Below, in pieces: positions 33,525 through 44,273 of a DNA stretch of 64,000 bases (positions are counted from its first letter, which is position 1; every line of letters begins with the position of its first letter). Under the pieces are notes generated by a model. The model saw only the letters and a program-made list of their open reading frames with translations, was not told where the DNA came from and made no database searches. The DNA lies in the NCBI RefSeq assembly GCF_000717655.1, contig NZ_JNZY01000022.1, positions 62,001-126,000 of the forward strand. The letters run 5' to 3'. Made by a program: the position numbers and the translations under genes. This DNA comes from Streptomyces katrae (GTDB lineage Bacteria > Actinomycetota > Actinomycetes > Streptomycetales > Streptomycetaceae).

Positions 33525-34325
33525 TCAGCGGGGCGTCTTCGTGCCGTGCCGGGCGGTGTACTCGTCCGCGAGCCACGGGCCGAGGTCTTCCAGGTACGCG
33601 TGCAGCACGGCCGGGTCCTCGGTCGGATCCAGTGCCACGGCGGCCGCGGCCCGCATCTGCGCGGCGCGCTCCGGGTAGTACCGGCCGAAGATCTCCGCGG
33701 ACTCGGCGAGATCGCTCGTCCAGCCGCCCCACCGGGGCATCACGAGGGTGAACCCGGTGCGCACCAGGTGCCGGGAGAAGTTCCGGCTGAGCCTGCGGTA
33801 CTCGGCGGGCGTCGACGCGGCTTCCAGCCGGGCGCGCCACCGCGGGAGTACGGCCGCCAGGTCGCCGTTGGTCTCACGGGCGAGCCGGCTGTCCGGGCGG
33901 TAGCGCGGGAGGTGCTCGGCCAGGTCGGCGCCGAGCAGCGGGGTGCACAGGCAGGCGAGGAACCAGCCCAGGTCGTCCCGCTCCTGCTCGCTCAGCAGGG
34001 TGTCCTTGCCGTGGAGCAGGATGCCGACGCCGTCGATCTCGGGGAAGTCCTGGTCGAGCCCGCGCGCCAGCACCTCGGCGGTGTCCCGGTCCTCGTCGGC
34101 GGCCTCGTGGTTCAGGGCGAGGAGCAGGTCGAGGTCGGAGCGGCCCGGGCGCGCCGTCCCGCGCGGCACGGACCCGTACAGGTAGGCGCTGTGCAGCCGC
34201 TGCCCGTACGCCTCGTCGATCCGCTCGCGTGCGGCGGCGACGACGGGCTCGAAGGCGCCCTGCACCCGGCCGAGTGACCCCTCGCGTTCGAAGTACCCGT
34301 ACGCATCCAGCCCTCTGCGCTCCAT
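33525..34325 (-). CDS. Nucleotidyltransferase-domain protein
   Basis: This 266-residue protein has the nucleotidyltransferase motif YLYGSVPRGTARPGRSDLDLLLAL followed by a helical C-terminal half, similar in plan to aminoglycoside or streptomycin adenylyltransferases, though no drug specificity can be read. GGAAGG precedes the ATG at 34325, so this start was preferred over one nine codons upstream. It is convergent with the L7/L12-like gene with only 8 bases between. Confidence 0.8.
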   Translation of the reverse strand: MERRGLDAYGYFEREGSLGRVQGAFEPVVAAARERIDEAYGQRLHSAYLYGSVPRGTARPGRSDLDLLLALNHEAADEDRDTAEVLARGLDQDFPEIDGVGILLHGKDTLLSEQERDDLGWFLACLCTPLLGADLAEHLPRYRPDSRLARETNGDLAAVLPRWRARLEAASTPAEYRRLSRNFSRHLVRTGFTLVMPRWGGWTSDLAESAEIFGRYYPERAAQMRAAAAVALDPTEDPAVLHAYLEDLGPWLADEYTARHGTKTPR

Positions 34326-34505
34326 GGCCCCACCTTCCTGCCGCCCGGCCACGTCCGGCCCCCGGGAGTTCGAGGCGCGGGGTTCGGGGCGGAGCCCCGA
34401 GAGGCCCGGCGCAGCCGGGGTCCGCTCGCGCAGCGGTCCCGCACCCGTAAACGGCAGAGGGGCCCCGCCCGACCGGGCAGGACCCTTCTGCGCGAACCAA
34501 AAGCG

Positions 34506-35180
34506 TCAGCGGGACCGCTTCGCCAGCCGCTCCACGTCCAGCAGGATCACTGCGCGGGCCTCCAGGCGGAGCCACCCGCGACCCGCGAAGTCCGCGAGGG
34601 CCTTGTTGACCGTCTCGCGGGAGGCGCCGACCAGCTGGGCCAGCTCCTCCTGCGTCAGGTCGTGCACGACGTGGATGCCCTCCTCCGACTGCACGCCGAA
34701 CCGGCGCGACAGGTCGAGCAGCGCCCGCGCCACCCGGCCGGGAACGTCGGAGAAGACCAGGTCGGACATCTGGTCGTTCGTCTTGCGCAGGCGCCGTGCC
34801 ACCGCACGCAGCAGCGCGGTCGCGACCTCGGGCCGGGCGTTGAGCCACGGCTGCAGGTCGCCGTGGCCGAGGCCGAGCAGCTTGACCTCGGTCAGGGCGG
34901 TGGCGGTGGCGGTGCGCGGGCCGGGGTCGAAGAGCGACAGCTCGCCGATCAGCTCGCCGGGGCCGAGGACGGCCAGCATGTTCTCGCGGCCGTCGGGGGA
35001 GGTGCGGTGCAGCTTCACCTTGCCCTCGGTCACGACATACAGCCGGTCGCCGGGGTCGCCCTCGTGGAACAGGGCGTCACCGCGTGCGAGGGTCACCTCG
35101 CCCATGGAGGCGCGGAGCTCCGCGGCCTGCTCGTCATCGAGCGCCGCGAAGAGCGGGGCGCGCCGCAGAACGTCGTCCAC
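34506..35180 (-). CDS. crp: cAMP receptor protein Crp
   Basis: This 224-residue CRP/FNR regulator has a cyclic-nucleotide-binding domain (LFHEGDPGDRLYVV, GELIGELSLFDPGPRTATATA) and a C-terminal helix-turn-helix (TQEELAQLVGASRETVNKALADFAGRGWL). It matches S. coelicolor Crp (SCO3571), a global regulator of germination, development and secondary metabolism that binds cAMP. The GTG at 35180 with AGGAGAGAG upstream gives exactly the known length; an in-frame ATG at 35243 would add 21 non-conserved residues. Confidence 0.95.
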   Translation of the reverse strand: MDDVLRRAPLFAALDDEQAAELRASMGEVTLARGDALFHEGDPGDRLYVVTEGKVKLHRTSPDGRENMLAVLGPGELIGELSLFDPGPRTATATALTEVKLLGLGHGDLQPWLNARPEVATALLRAVARRLRKTNDQMSDLVFSDVPGRVARALLDLSRRFGVQSEEGIHVVHDLTQEELAQLVGASRETVNKALADFAGRGWLRLEARAVILLDVERLAKRSR

Positions 35181-35362
35181 GAGTCTCTCTCCTATGTCGA
35201 CCAGCTCAGGGGACCGTGCTCCCCATTTTGCCGGACGGCTCAAACAGTGCGATCAATCACAAGGATGCCGGACGTACGGGCGTGCTGTGCGGCGAGAGGC
35301 CAATCAGAGTGGTGTTACCTGAGGTCCAGGCGGGTGTCAGCGCCCGGCCTTAGGCTGGCCGG

Positions 35363-36301
35363 GTGTCCAATAAGCCGGTGAGAGCACAGGCCAAGGGGTC
35401 CGCAGGAGTGACGGGCGCCCCCGATTCAGCTGTGGGCGAACAAGCCCCCCAGAAGGCGTCCGGGAAGCCCCGGAAGGCCCTGCCGAGCGCCCAGGGCAAA
35501 GCTTCGGCCAAGAAAACGGAATCGCGCCTGGCGATGGTGCGTCGGGCCCGTCGCATCAATCGCGAGCTGGCCGAGCTCTATCCGTACGCCCATCCCGAGC
35601 TCGACTTCCGGAATCCCTTCGAGCTGCTGGTCGCCACGGTCCTGTCCGCCCAGACCACCGACCTGCGCGTGAACCAGACGACCCCGGCCCTGTTCGCCGC
35701 CTACCCGACCCCCGAGGACATGGCCGCGGCCGTTCCCGAGGATCTGGAGGAGCTCATCCGGCCGACCGGGTTCTTCCGGGCCAAGGCGCGGTCCCTCCTC
35801 GGCCTCTCGCAGGCCCTGCGGGACAACTTCGGCGGGAACGTACCGGGCCGGATCGAGGACCTCGTGACGCTGCCCGGAGTGGGCCGCAAGACGGCCAACG
35901 TGGTGCTCGGCAACGCGTTCGGTGTCCCGGGCATCACCGTGGACACCCACTTCGGCCGGCTGGTCCGCCGCTGGAAGTGGACCGAGCAGGAGGATCCGGA
36001 GAAGGTCGAGGCGGAGATCTGCGGGATCTTCCCGAAGAGCGAGTGGACGATGCTCTCGCACCGCGTCGTCTTCCACGGCCGCCGGATCTGCCACGCCCGC
36101 AGGCCCGCCTGCGGCGCCTGCCCGATCGCCCCGCTCTGCCCGGCCTACGGGGAGGGCGAGACGGACCCGGAGAAGGCGAAGAAGCTGCTCAAGTACGAGA
36201 AGGGCGGTCAGCCCGGCCAGCGGCTGAGCCCGCCGCCGGACTATCCGGGCCTCCCGGCCCCGCCGCTGGGCGGCGGCCAGGCGGCCTCCACCGCCTCCTG
36301 A
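35363..36301 (+). CDS. nth: Endonuclease III
   Basis: This 312-residue DNA glycosylase/AP lyase removes oxidised pyrimidines. It has the helix-hairpin-helix [12 protein letters not shown] with the catalytic Lys, the catalytic Asp in TVDTHFGRL, and a [4Fe-4S] site C-x6-C-x2-C-x5-C in [17 protein letters not shown]. About 55 extra N-terminal residues are Lys/Ala-rich and disordered. GTG start at 35363; a later start would still leave a whole enzyme. The gene is divergent from crp. Confidence 0.93.
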   Translation: MSNKPVRAQAKGSAGVTGAPDSAVGEQAPQKASGKPRKALPSAQGKASAKKTESRLAMVRRARRINRELAELYPYAHPELDFRNPFELLVATVLSAQTTDLRVNQTTPALFAAYPTPEDMAAAVPEDLEELIRPTGFFRAKARSLLGLSQALRDNFGGNVPGRIEDLVTLPGVGRKTANVVLGNAFGVPGITVDTHFGRLVRRWKWTEQEDPEKVEAEICGIFPKSEWTMLSHRVVFHGRRICHARRPACGACPIAPLCPAYGEGETDPEKAKKLLKYEKGGQPGQRLSPPPDYPGLPAPPLGGGQAASTAS

Positions 36302-36307
36302 GCAAGA

Positions 36308-36369
36308 AGCACGACGCAGCACGAGCACACAGCACGAGCACACAGCACGAGCACGAGCACGCAGCACGG
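36308..36369. repeat. Short tandem repeat of GCACGAGCACACA type
   Basis: Just after nth, the sequence repeats GCACGAGCACACA with a period of about 12-13 bases, then GCACGA with period 6, over about 60 bases. It is a simple-sequence array, probably slippage-prone. It lies between nth and the Nudix gene and encodes nothing. Confidence 0.8.
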
Positions 36370-36480
36370 CCGCGGGCCGCCGCACGGCGGCCCGCGGAGG
36401 AACGAATCCGGCCCGGCGCTGCGTTGTCCCGGTATTCGGGGCGGCGACGGTGTCGGCAACGGCAGGGAGCAGGGGTGCCT

Positions 36481-37317
36481 ATGACGCGCGGAGCGCGGGA
36501 CGAGAGCAGCGTGGCCCAGGCGGCCGCGCCGCCGCAGCAGGGCCAGCCGCAGGCCGCGTCACGGTCCGGCCGGGCCACGGCCCAGGGTCCGGCAGCCCCG
36601 GCCCCCGGCGCTCGCGCCCCCGGGCCCGAGGCCCCGTATGAGGACCACGGCGCCCCGCGCGTCACCACCCAGGGCCTGCCCGGGTGGCTCGATCCCGTCG
36701 TGGAGGCCGTGCGGACGGTCCGGCCGACCCAGCTCAGCCGTTTCCTGCCGCCCGAGGACGGCCGGGGCCGCCAGTCCGCCGTGCTGATCCTGTTCGGCGA
36801 GGGCCCGCGCGGCCCCGAGCTGCTGCTCATGGAGCGCGCCGGGAGCCTGCGCTCGCACCCCGGTCAGCCCTCCTTCCCGGGCGGCGCCCTCGATCCGGAG
36901 GACGGCGATCCGCACACCACCGGCCCGCTGCGCGCCGCCCTGCGCGAGGCCGAGGAGGAGACCGGGCTCGACCCCGCCGGTGTCCAGCTCTTCGGCGTCC
37001 TGCCGCGGCTCTACATCCCGGTCAGCGAGTTCGTCGTGACCCCGGTGCTCGGCTGGTGGCACGACCCCAGCCCGGTCGGCGTCGTGGATCCGGCCGAGAC
37101 CGCCCGCGTCTTCACGGTTCCCGTGGCCGATCTCACGAATCCCGATCACCGGGTCATGGCCGTCCATCCGCGCGGCCATCTGGGTCCCGCTTTCACTGTC
37201 GAATCGGCCCTGGTCTGGGGTTTTACCGCCGGAGTGATCGACCGGCTCCTGCATTTCGCAGGGTGGGAGCGCCCCTGGGACCGATCGAGGCAGGTCCCGC
37301 TCGACTGGCACGCATGA
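36481..37317 (+). CDS. CoA pyrophosphatase-type Nudix hydrolase
   Basis: This 278-residue protein has about 70 disordered N-terminal residues and then a Nudix domain with the CoA-specific signature LRSHPGQPSFPGGALDPEDG directly before LREAEEETGL. Such enzymes cleave CoA or its oxidised derivatives to phosphopantetheine and 3',5'-ADP. The start at 36481 was chosen from the GGGAGCAGGGG upstream. Four bases separate it from the protease gene. Confidence 0.9.
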   Translation: MTRGARDESSVAQAAAPPQQGQPQAASRSGRATAQGPAAPAPGARAPGPEAPYEDHGAPRVTTQGLPGWLDPVVEAVRTVRPTQLSRFLPPEDGRGRQSAVLILFGEGPRGPELLLMERAGSLRSHPGQPSFPGGALDPEDGDPHTTGPLRAALREAEEETGLDPAGVQLFGVLPRLYIPVSEFVVTPVLGWWHDPSPVGVVDPAETARVFTVPVADLTNPDHRVMAVHPRGHLGPAFTVESALVWGFTAGVIDRLLHFAGWERPWDRSRQVPLDWHA

Positions 37318-37321
37318 GACG

Positions 37322-38533
37322 GTGACCCTCGTGAACGTGCTGGACATCCTGTTGCTGGTCGCCGCCGTCTGGTTTGCGATCGTCGGCTACCGCCAGGGGT
37401 TCGTCGTCGGCATCCTGTCGGTGATCGGCTTCCTCGGCGGTGGTCTCATCGCCGTGTCCCTGCTCCCGTTGATCTGGGACCGGGTGACCGACAACGGCAC
37501 CCAGGTGTCCACCACGGTCGTCGTGATCGCCGTGGTCGTGATCATCGTCTGTGCCTCGATCGGACAGGCCTTCACCACGCATCTGGGCAACCGGCTGCGC
37601 CGCCACATCACGTGGTCGCCGGCCCGCGTGGTCGACGCGACCGGCGGGGCCCTGGTCAACGTCGTCGCGATGCTGCTGGTCGCGTGGTTGATCGGCTCGG
37701 CGCTCGCGGGGACGTCACTTCCCACGCTGGGCAAGGAAGTCCGCAATTCCAAGGTGCTGCTGGGCGTTTCGCGGGTCCTGCCCGCGCAGGCCAACACCTG
37801 GTTCTCGGACTTCAGCTCCACCCTCGCGCGCAGCGGCTTCCCGCAGGTGTTCAGCCCGTTCTCGAACGAGCCGATCACCGAGGTGAAGGCGCCCGACCCG
37901 GCTCTCGCCCGCAGTCCCGTCGCCGAGGCGGCCAAGCGCTCGATCGTGAAGGTCGTCGGTACCGCGCCGAGCTGCAGCAAGGTCCTGGAGGGCACGGGCT
38001 TCGTCTTCGCGCCCGGCAAGGTGATGACCAACGCGCACGTCGTCGGCGGCGTCGGCGAGCCGACCGTGCAGATCGGCGGCGAGGGCAAGCTCTACGACGG
38101 CAAGGTCGTGCTCTACGACTGGGAGCGCGACATCGCCGTCCTGGACGTGCCCAAGCTGAAGGCGCCCGCGCTGGAGTTCACCGACAAGGACGCGGCGAGC
38201 AGCAGCGACGCGATCGTCGCCGGCTTCCCGGAGAACGGCTCGTACGACGTCCGCGCGGCGCGCGTGCGCGGCCGGATCAACGCCAACGGTCCGGACATCT
38301 ACCACCGCGGCACCGTCCGGCGGGATGTCTACTCGCTGTACGCGACGGTCCGCCAGGGCAACTCCGGCGGGCCGCTGCTCACGCCCGACGGCAAGGTGTA
38401 CGGGGTCGTCTTCGCGAAGTCGCTCGACGACCCGAACACCGGGTACGCGCTGACGGCGGACGAGGTCCGCGACGACATCCGGATCGGGAAGGTCTCCGAC
38501 CGGCGGGTCGACAGCCAGGGCTGCGCCCTCTGA
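37322..38533 (+). CDS. MarP-type membrane serine protease
   Basis: This 403-residue protein has four membrane segments in the first ~130 residues (CvpA-like) and an extracytoplasmic trypsin-like domain with catalytic His in MTNAHVVGG, Asp in ERDIAVLD and Ser in RQGNSGGPLL. Cysteines in APSCSK and SQGCAL could form the regulatory disulfide of mycobacterial MarP, an acid-resistance protease. Start is GTG at 37322; a GTG nine bases later is also possible. Confidence 0.9.
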   Translation: MTLVNVLDILLLVAAVWFAIVGYRQGFVVGILSVIGFLGGGLIAVSLLPLIWDRVTDNGTQVSTTVVVIAVVVIIVCASIGQAFTTHLGNRLRRHITWSPARVVDATGGALVNVVAMLLVAWLIGSALAGTSLPTLGKEVRNSKVLLGVSRVLPAQANTWFSDFSSTLARSGFPQVFSPFSNEPITEVKAPDPALARSPVAEAAKRSIVKVVGTAPSCSKVLEGTGFVFAPGKVMTNAHVVGGVGEPTVQIGGEGKLYDGKVVLYDWERDIAVLDVPKLKAPALEFTDKDAASSSDAIVAGFPENGSYDVRAARVRGRINANGPDIYHRGTVRRDVYSLYATVRQGNSGGPLLTPDGKVYGVVFAKSLDDPNTGYALTADEVRDDIRIGKVSDRRVDSQGCAL

Positions 38534-38560
38534 TCCGTACGGGCACCTCGCCCGTACGGA
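38534..38560 (+). terminator. Terminator after the MarP-type protease gene
   Basis: A perfect 11-bp stem (TCCGTACGGGC / GCCCGTACGGA) with a 5-base loop starts immediately after the stop codon. There is no T tract, as is usual for Streptomyces terminators. Confidence 0.8.
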
Positions 38561-38889
38561 CCGGGGCGCCGCGCCCGGCTACGTCCTTGGATGCCGCAGG
38601 CGGGCCGAGACCCAGCGGGCCCGGCGGCGCAGGATGCGTGGGATCCCGAGGCGGGGGTCGTGGCCGTCCCGGCCCGACCTCCCGTGTGTGCCCGGCGTCG
38701 CTGCCGGGCGGCGTTCGCGTGCGGTGTCACCGTAGTCGTGCGTCCAGCCCATACAACGAGCTGTGCCCGGGCCCCAAGGTCGGTAACCCCGTCCGGGGCG
38801 GCCAATTGGCCTATGCGCCAGGCAATTGAATGGTCGTAAGACAGTCGTACCGGCCGCCGTGCTGACAGTCGGTCAGACGGTGCGCATGG
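38561..38889. other. Intergenic stretch with no recognised gene
   Basis: About 330 bases between convergent genes. The first two thirds are GC-rich, and bases 38740-38860 are AT-richer, containing CAATTGGC and GCAATTG. I see no gene with convincing codon use and no clear RNA structure. Confidence 0.4.
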
Positions 38890-39849
38890 TCAGCGGTCCG
38901 GCTCGGGGTCCTTGAGCCAGTTCACGAGCTCGGTCGAGAACGCGGCGGGGTCCTCCTCGTGGGGGAAGTGCCCCAGGCCGTCGAACAGCCGCCACCGGTA
39001 CGGGGCTTCGACGTACTCCCCGGATCCTGCCGCGCTCCGGGTCCGCATCACCGGGTCGAGCGAGCCGTGCAGGTGCAGCGTCGGCACCCGCACCGGCCGC
39101 TTCATCCGGCGGTTGAACTGGAGCCCGTCCGGCCGGGCCATCGACCGCATCATCCAGCGGTACGGCTCGATCGAGCAGTGCGCGGTGGACGGGATGCACA
39201 TCGCCCGCCGGTAGACGCCGAGGTCCGCCTCCTCGGGGGGCAGGGGCCCGGACCAGTCCCGGATCAGCTCCCCCACGAGTGCCCCGTCGTCGGCGACGAG
39301 CTGCCGCTCGGGGATGAACGGCCGCTGGAAGCCCCAGATGTGCGAACTGGCCCGCGTCTGCCCGAAGTCGGACAGCATCGCCGAGCGCCAGCGCCGCGGG
39401 TGCGGCATCGAGGAGACCACGAGCCGGCGCACCAGCTTGGGCCGCATCACGGCCGCGGTCCAGGCGAGGTAGCCGCCCAGGTCGTGTCCCACGAGGGCGG
39501 CGTCCGGCTCGCCGAGCGACCGTACGACCCCGGTGATGTCGAGCGCCAGGTTCGCGGGGTCGTAGCCGCGCGGGGTGCGGTCGCTGCCGCCCACCCCGCG
39601 CAGGTCCATCGCGACCGCCCGGTACCCGGCGTCGGCGAGCGCGGTCAGCTGGTGCCGCCACGTCCACCAGAACTGCGGAAAGCCGTGCAGCAGCAGCACC
39701 AGCGGCCCGTCGCCCATCTCGGCGACGTGGAACCGGGCCCCGTTGGCCGCGACGTCCCGGTGGGTCACCGCCCTCCCGCCGGGCACATCGATCCGGACCG
39801 CCGTCGCGGCGGTGGGCGGAGTGCTGGAGTCCGGTGAGGGCGCTGTCAT
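38890..39849 (-). CDS. Alpha/beta-hydrolase, epoxide-hydrolase-like
   Basis: This 319-residue protein has the oxyanion loop LLHGFPQFWW, nucleophile Asp in LVGHDLGGYLAW, and a late GLGHFPHEE with the catalytic His. An Asp nucleophile with HGFP points to epoxide hydrolase or dehalogenase activity. Its start overlaps the stop of the holin-like gene by 4 bases, so they share a message. The substrate is unknown. Confidence 0.88.
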   Translation of the reverse strand: MTAPSPDSSTPPTAATAVRIDVPGGRAVTHRDVAANGARFHVAEMGDGPLVLLLHGFPQFWWTWRHQLTALADAGYRAVAMDLRGVGGSDRTPRGYDPANLALDITGVVRSLGEPDAALVGHDLGGYLAWTAAVMRPKLVRRLVVSSMPHPRRWRSAMLSDFGQTRASSHIWGFQRPFIPERQLVADDGALVGELIRDWSGPLPPEEADLGVYRRAMCIPSTAHCSIEPYRWMMRSMARPDGLQFNRRMKRPVRVPTLHLHGSLDPVMRTRSAAGSGEYVEAPYRWRLFDGLGHFPHEEDPAAFSTELVNWLKDPEPDR

Positions 39850-40304
39850 GAGGACGAGCGTGCCACACCCACGGCCTGGTCACTCACCGACCGCGGGTGC
39901 GGCTTGACGGTTCCGACGAGCGCCGCGGTCTGCTTGACGGAGGCGATGGTCTTCTCCGGCGGCTTGACCTTCTTGAACTTCGACACGGCGATCAGCGACA
40001 GCAGGCCCGCGAGCAGCAGGAACGCCACGCCGACGATGAGGAAGGACCAGGCGAGCCCGAGCCCGAGGTTGTGGATCCCGTACGCCGCGGCGAAGCTCAG
40101 CACGGGAAGGGAGAACAGGGCGAACACTCCTGCGATCCCGATGGCGGTGCCGCCGATGCCCGCCCGCTTGACGTCCTGGCGGATCTCCGCCTTGGCGAGG
40201 GCGATCTCGTCGTGCACCAGGGCGGACATCTCGGCGGTGGCCGAGGCGACCAGCTGGCCGAGTGTGCGCTCGGCTCCTTGCGCCCCTTGGTCCACTGCGC
40301 TCAT
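39846..40304 (-). CDS. Phage-holin-family (actinobacterial) membrane protein
   Basis: This 152-residue protein has an N-terminal helix (LGQLVASATAEMSALVHDEIALAKAEI), two membrane segments at about 50-75 and 82-108, and a basic tail. The pattern matches the actinobacterial 'Holin-X/phage holin superfamily III' group, chromosomal proteins not linked to phage. Function unknown. It is followed by the hydrolase gene with a 4-base overlap. Confidence 0.82.
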   Translation of the reverse strand: MSAVDQGAQGAERTLGQLVASATAEMSALVHDEIALAKAEIRQDVKRAGIGGTAIGIAGVFALFSLPVLSFAAAYGIHNLGLGLAWSFLIVGVAFLLLAGLLSLIAVSKFKKVKPPEKTIASVKQTAALVGTVKPHPRSVSDQAVGVARSSS

Positions 40305-40400
40305 CGCTCTCTCCCTCTGTCATCTGCCGTCGTCTGACGTCGTCTGCGGTCGACACCGTGGGCGGCGGCTGTCCTGCGCCCGTCACAGCGTCAGTTCAGA

Positions 40401-41834
40401 TCATGCCGGACGGTCGCCCTCGGCGCTGGACCCGGTGGCCGCTTCGAGCGCGGCGGCCGCGGCGGTCTCGGCCTTGCGGCGGTGCTCCGCGGCCTTCTCC
40501 TCGTAGATCTTCGCCATCCGCAGGTGGTACTCGGGCTTGTCCTGCTCGTAGATGTCCGGGATGCCGTCGCGGTCCTCGTCGCGCTCCTCGTCCTCGGTGA
40601 GCGCCCGGTACGTGCGGTTGCGCAGCTTGAGCATGACGCCCGCGACGACGGCGGCGATGAGGGAGCCGAACAGGACGGCGGCCTTGACCTCGTCGGTGAG
40701 GGTCTGGTCGCCGGTGAAGGCGAGTTCGCCGATGAGGAGCGAGACGGTGAAGCCGATGCCGGCGAGGGAGGCCACGGCGAGTACGTCCGGCCAGGCCAGG
40801 TCCTCGTTGAGCTCCGCCCGGGTGAAGCGGGCCGCCAGCCAGGTGCCGCCGAAGATGCCCACGGCCTTGCCGACGACCAGGCCGAGGACGACGCCGAGGG
40901 TCTCGGGCCGGGTGAAGACCTGGGCGATCGCCTTGTCGGAGAGGGAGACCCCGGCGGAGAACAGCGCGAAGAGCGGCACGGCGAGCCCGGCCGAGACGGG
41001 CCGCACGAGGTGTTCGATGTGCTCGCCGGGGGATTGGCGCTCGCCTTCCTTGCGCGAGCAGCGGAGCATCAGGCCCATGGCGACGCCGGCGATGGTGGCG
41101 TGGACGCCGCTGTTGTACATCAGGCCCCAGATGACCAGGGCGAGCGGGACGTACACGTACCAGCCGTGGACGCCCTTGCGGAGCAGGAACCAGAAGAGGA
41201 CCAGGCCAAGGACCGCGCCGCCGAGGGCCAGGAAGTCGATCTCGCTGGTGAAGAACACCGCGATGATCATGATGGCGAAGAGGTCGTCGACGACGGCGAG
41301 GGTCAGCAGGAAGGCGCGCAGGGCGGACGGCAGCGAGGTGCCGATGACTGCGAGCACGGCGAGGGCGAAGGCGATGTCGGTGGCGGTCGGGACCGCCCAG
41401 CCGTCCATCGAGCCGCCGCCCAGGGTGTTGACCAGGACGTAGACCAGCGCGGGCGCGGCCATGCCGCAGACGGCGGCGATCACCGGGAGGGCGGCGGCCT
41501 TGGGGTCGCGCAGATCGCCCGCGACGAGCTCGCGTTTGAGCTCGATGCCGGCGACGAAGAAGAAGACGGCGAGCAGGCCGTCGGCCGCCCAGTGCTGGAT
41601 CGAGAGGTCGAGGCCGAGGGAGGCGGGGCCGATGTGGAAGTCGCGGACGCTGGCGTAGCTCTCCGAGAGGGCGGGGATGTTCGCCCACAGCAGGGCGGCG
41701 ATCGCGGCCACGAGGAGGAGCACGCCGCCGACGGTCTCGGCGCGCAGGGCGTCGGCCACGAAGCGCCGCTCGGGCAGGGAGAGCCTGCCGGGGAACTTGC
41801 GGCTGTGACGGTCGGTGGGGCTGGGCGTGGCCAC
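40401..41834 (-). CDS. nhaA: Na+/H+ antiporter NhaA with calcium-loop-like tail
   Basis: This 477-residue protein has the NhaA core of about 12 membrane segments (IELKRELVAGDLRDPKAAALPVIAAVCGM, VVDDLFAIMIIAVF with the paired aspartates for ion binding). The last 66 residues are a hydrophilic tail containing DEDRDGIPDIYE (about 419-430), which resembles thrombospondin type 3 or EF-like calcium loops. The antiporter expels Na+ in exchange for H+. The GTG start at 41834 was chosen because GGAGGT lies 8 bases upstream; two earlier in-frame ATGs lack such a site. Confidence 0.92.
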   Translation of the reverse strand: MATPSPTDRHSRKFPGRLSLPERRFVADALRAETVGGVLLLVAAIAALLWANIPALSESYASVRDFHIGPASLGLDLSIQHWAADGLLAVFFFVAGIELKRELVAGDLRDPKAAALPVIAAVCGMAAPALVYVLVNTLGGGSMDGWAVPTATDIAFALAVLAVIGTSLPSALRAFLLTLAVVDDLFAIMIIAVFFTSEIDFLALGGAVLGLVLFWFLLRKGVHGWYVYVPLALVIWGLMYNSGVHATIAGVAMGLMLRCSRKEGERQSPGEHIEHLVRPVSAGLAVPLFALFSAGVSLSDKAIAQVFTRPETLGVVLGLVVGKAVGIFGGTWLAARFTRAELNEDLAWPDVLAVASLAGIGFTVSLLIGELAFTGDQTLTDEVKAAVLFGSLIAAVVAGVMLKLRNRTYRALTEDEERDEDRDGIPDIYEQDKPEYHLRMAKIYEEKAAEHRRKAETAAAAALEAATGSSAEGDRPA

Positions 41835-41915
41835 GGTGGGAGACCTCCGGGTGGTCGACGGCATGACGAACGCTGTTGCCGACCAGACTTCCCGGCGCAC
41901 CCTGAGAGATTGAGT

Positions 41916-41932
41916 ACGTCAAATGTTGACGT
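41916..41932 (-). promoter_or_regulatory. Possible operator upstream of nhaA
   Basis: ACGTCAA and TTGACGT flank a 3-base centre, giving a 17-base palindrome about 80 bases before the nhaA start in an AT-rich patch. The inner TTGACG could also be a -35 element. The regulator is unknown. Confidence 0.4.
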
Positions 41933-41986
41933 TTTCCCTACTTTACAGGGCCGCGCGGTCGCATCCGGTGATCTTCACCTTAAACG

Positions 41987-42029
41987 GGCGGAGGGTGTCC
42001 GGCGCGCGATGCACCGGACACCCTCCGCC
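41987..42029 (-). terminator. Terminator of acsA
   Basis: A perfect 16-bp stem (GGCGGAGGGTGTCCGG at 41987-42002 and CCGGACACCCTCCGCC at 42014-42029) with an 11-base loop lies 17 bases after the acsA stop. Confidence 0.88.
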
Positions 42030-42046
42030 ACCCGCAACCGGGCCTG

Positions 42047-44002
<1,956 letters not shown>

Positions 44003-44086
44003 GACATCTCCCTTTCCCAGGGTGTCCGTTGTGTCCCCGGGCATAGCTCATCAGTCGGCGGCCCTGGTGACAAGGGGTAGCCGGAA

Positions 44087-44102
44087 ATTGGTTTAGACCT
44101 AT
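44087..44102 (-). promoter_or_regulatory. DasR-type (dre-like) operator candidate upstream of acsA
   Basis: ATTGGTTTAGACCTAT agrees at 12 of 16 positions with the dre consensus ASTGGTCTAGACCAST used by the GlcNAc regulator DasR. It lies about 85 bases before the acsA start. DasR control would tie acetate activation to amino-sugar signalling. Binding is inferred from sequence alone. Confidence 0.4.
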
Positions 44103-44131
44103 AGCGCGGCCGGCCCGTGTCGGCCCACGCG

Positions 44132-44177
44132 CAGAGTGGCCCCTTCCCGCTGCAAGGTGCGGAAAGGGGCCACTCTG
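44132..44177 (-). terminator. Terminator after the SulP-carbonic anhydrase gene
   Basis: A 14-bp perfect stem (CAGAGTGGCCCCTT at 44132-44145 and AAGGGGCCACTCTG at 44164-44177) lies about 100 bases downstream of the SulP gene and upstream of the acsA promoter region. Confidence 0.8.
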
Positions 44178-44273
44178 TGGCACGGATACCGGAGAGTATC
44201 GGTTCAGCCGCGCCCTTGATCCAGCTCGGCGGGAGACGGCGATTCGGTCACCACCCGGTCATGATCCAGACGT

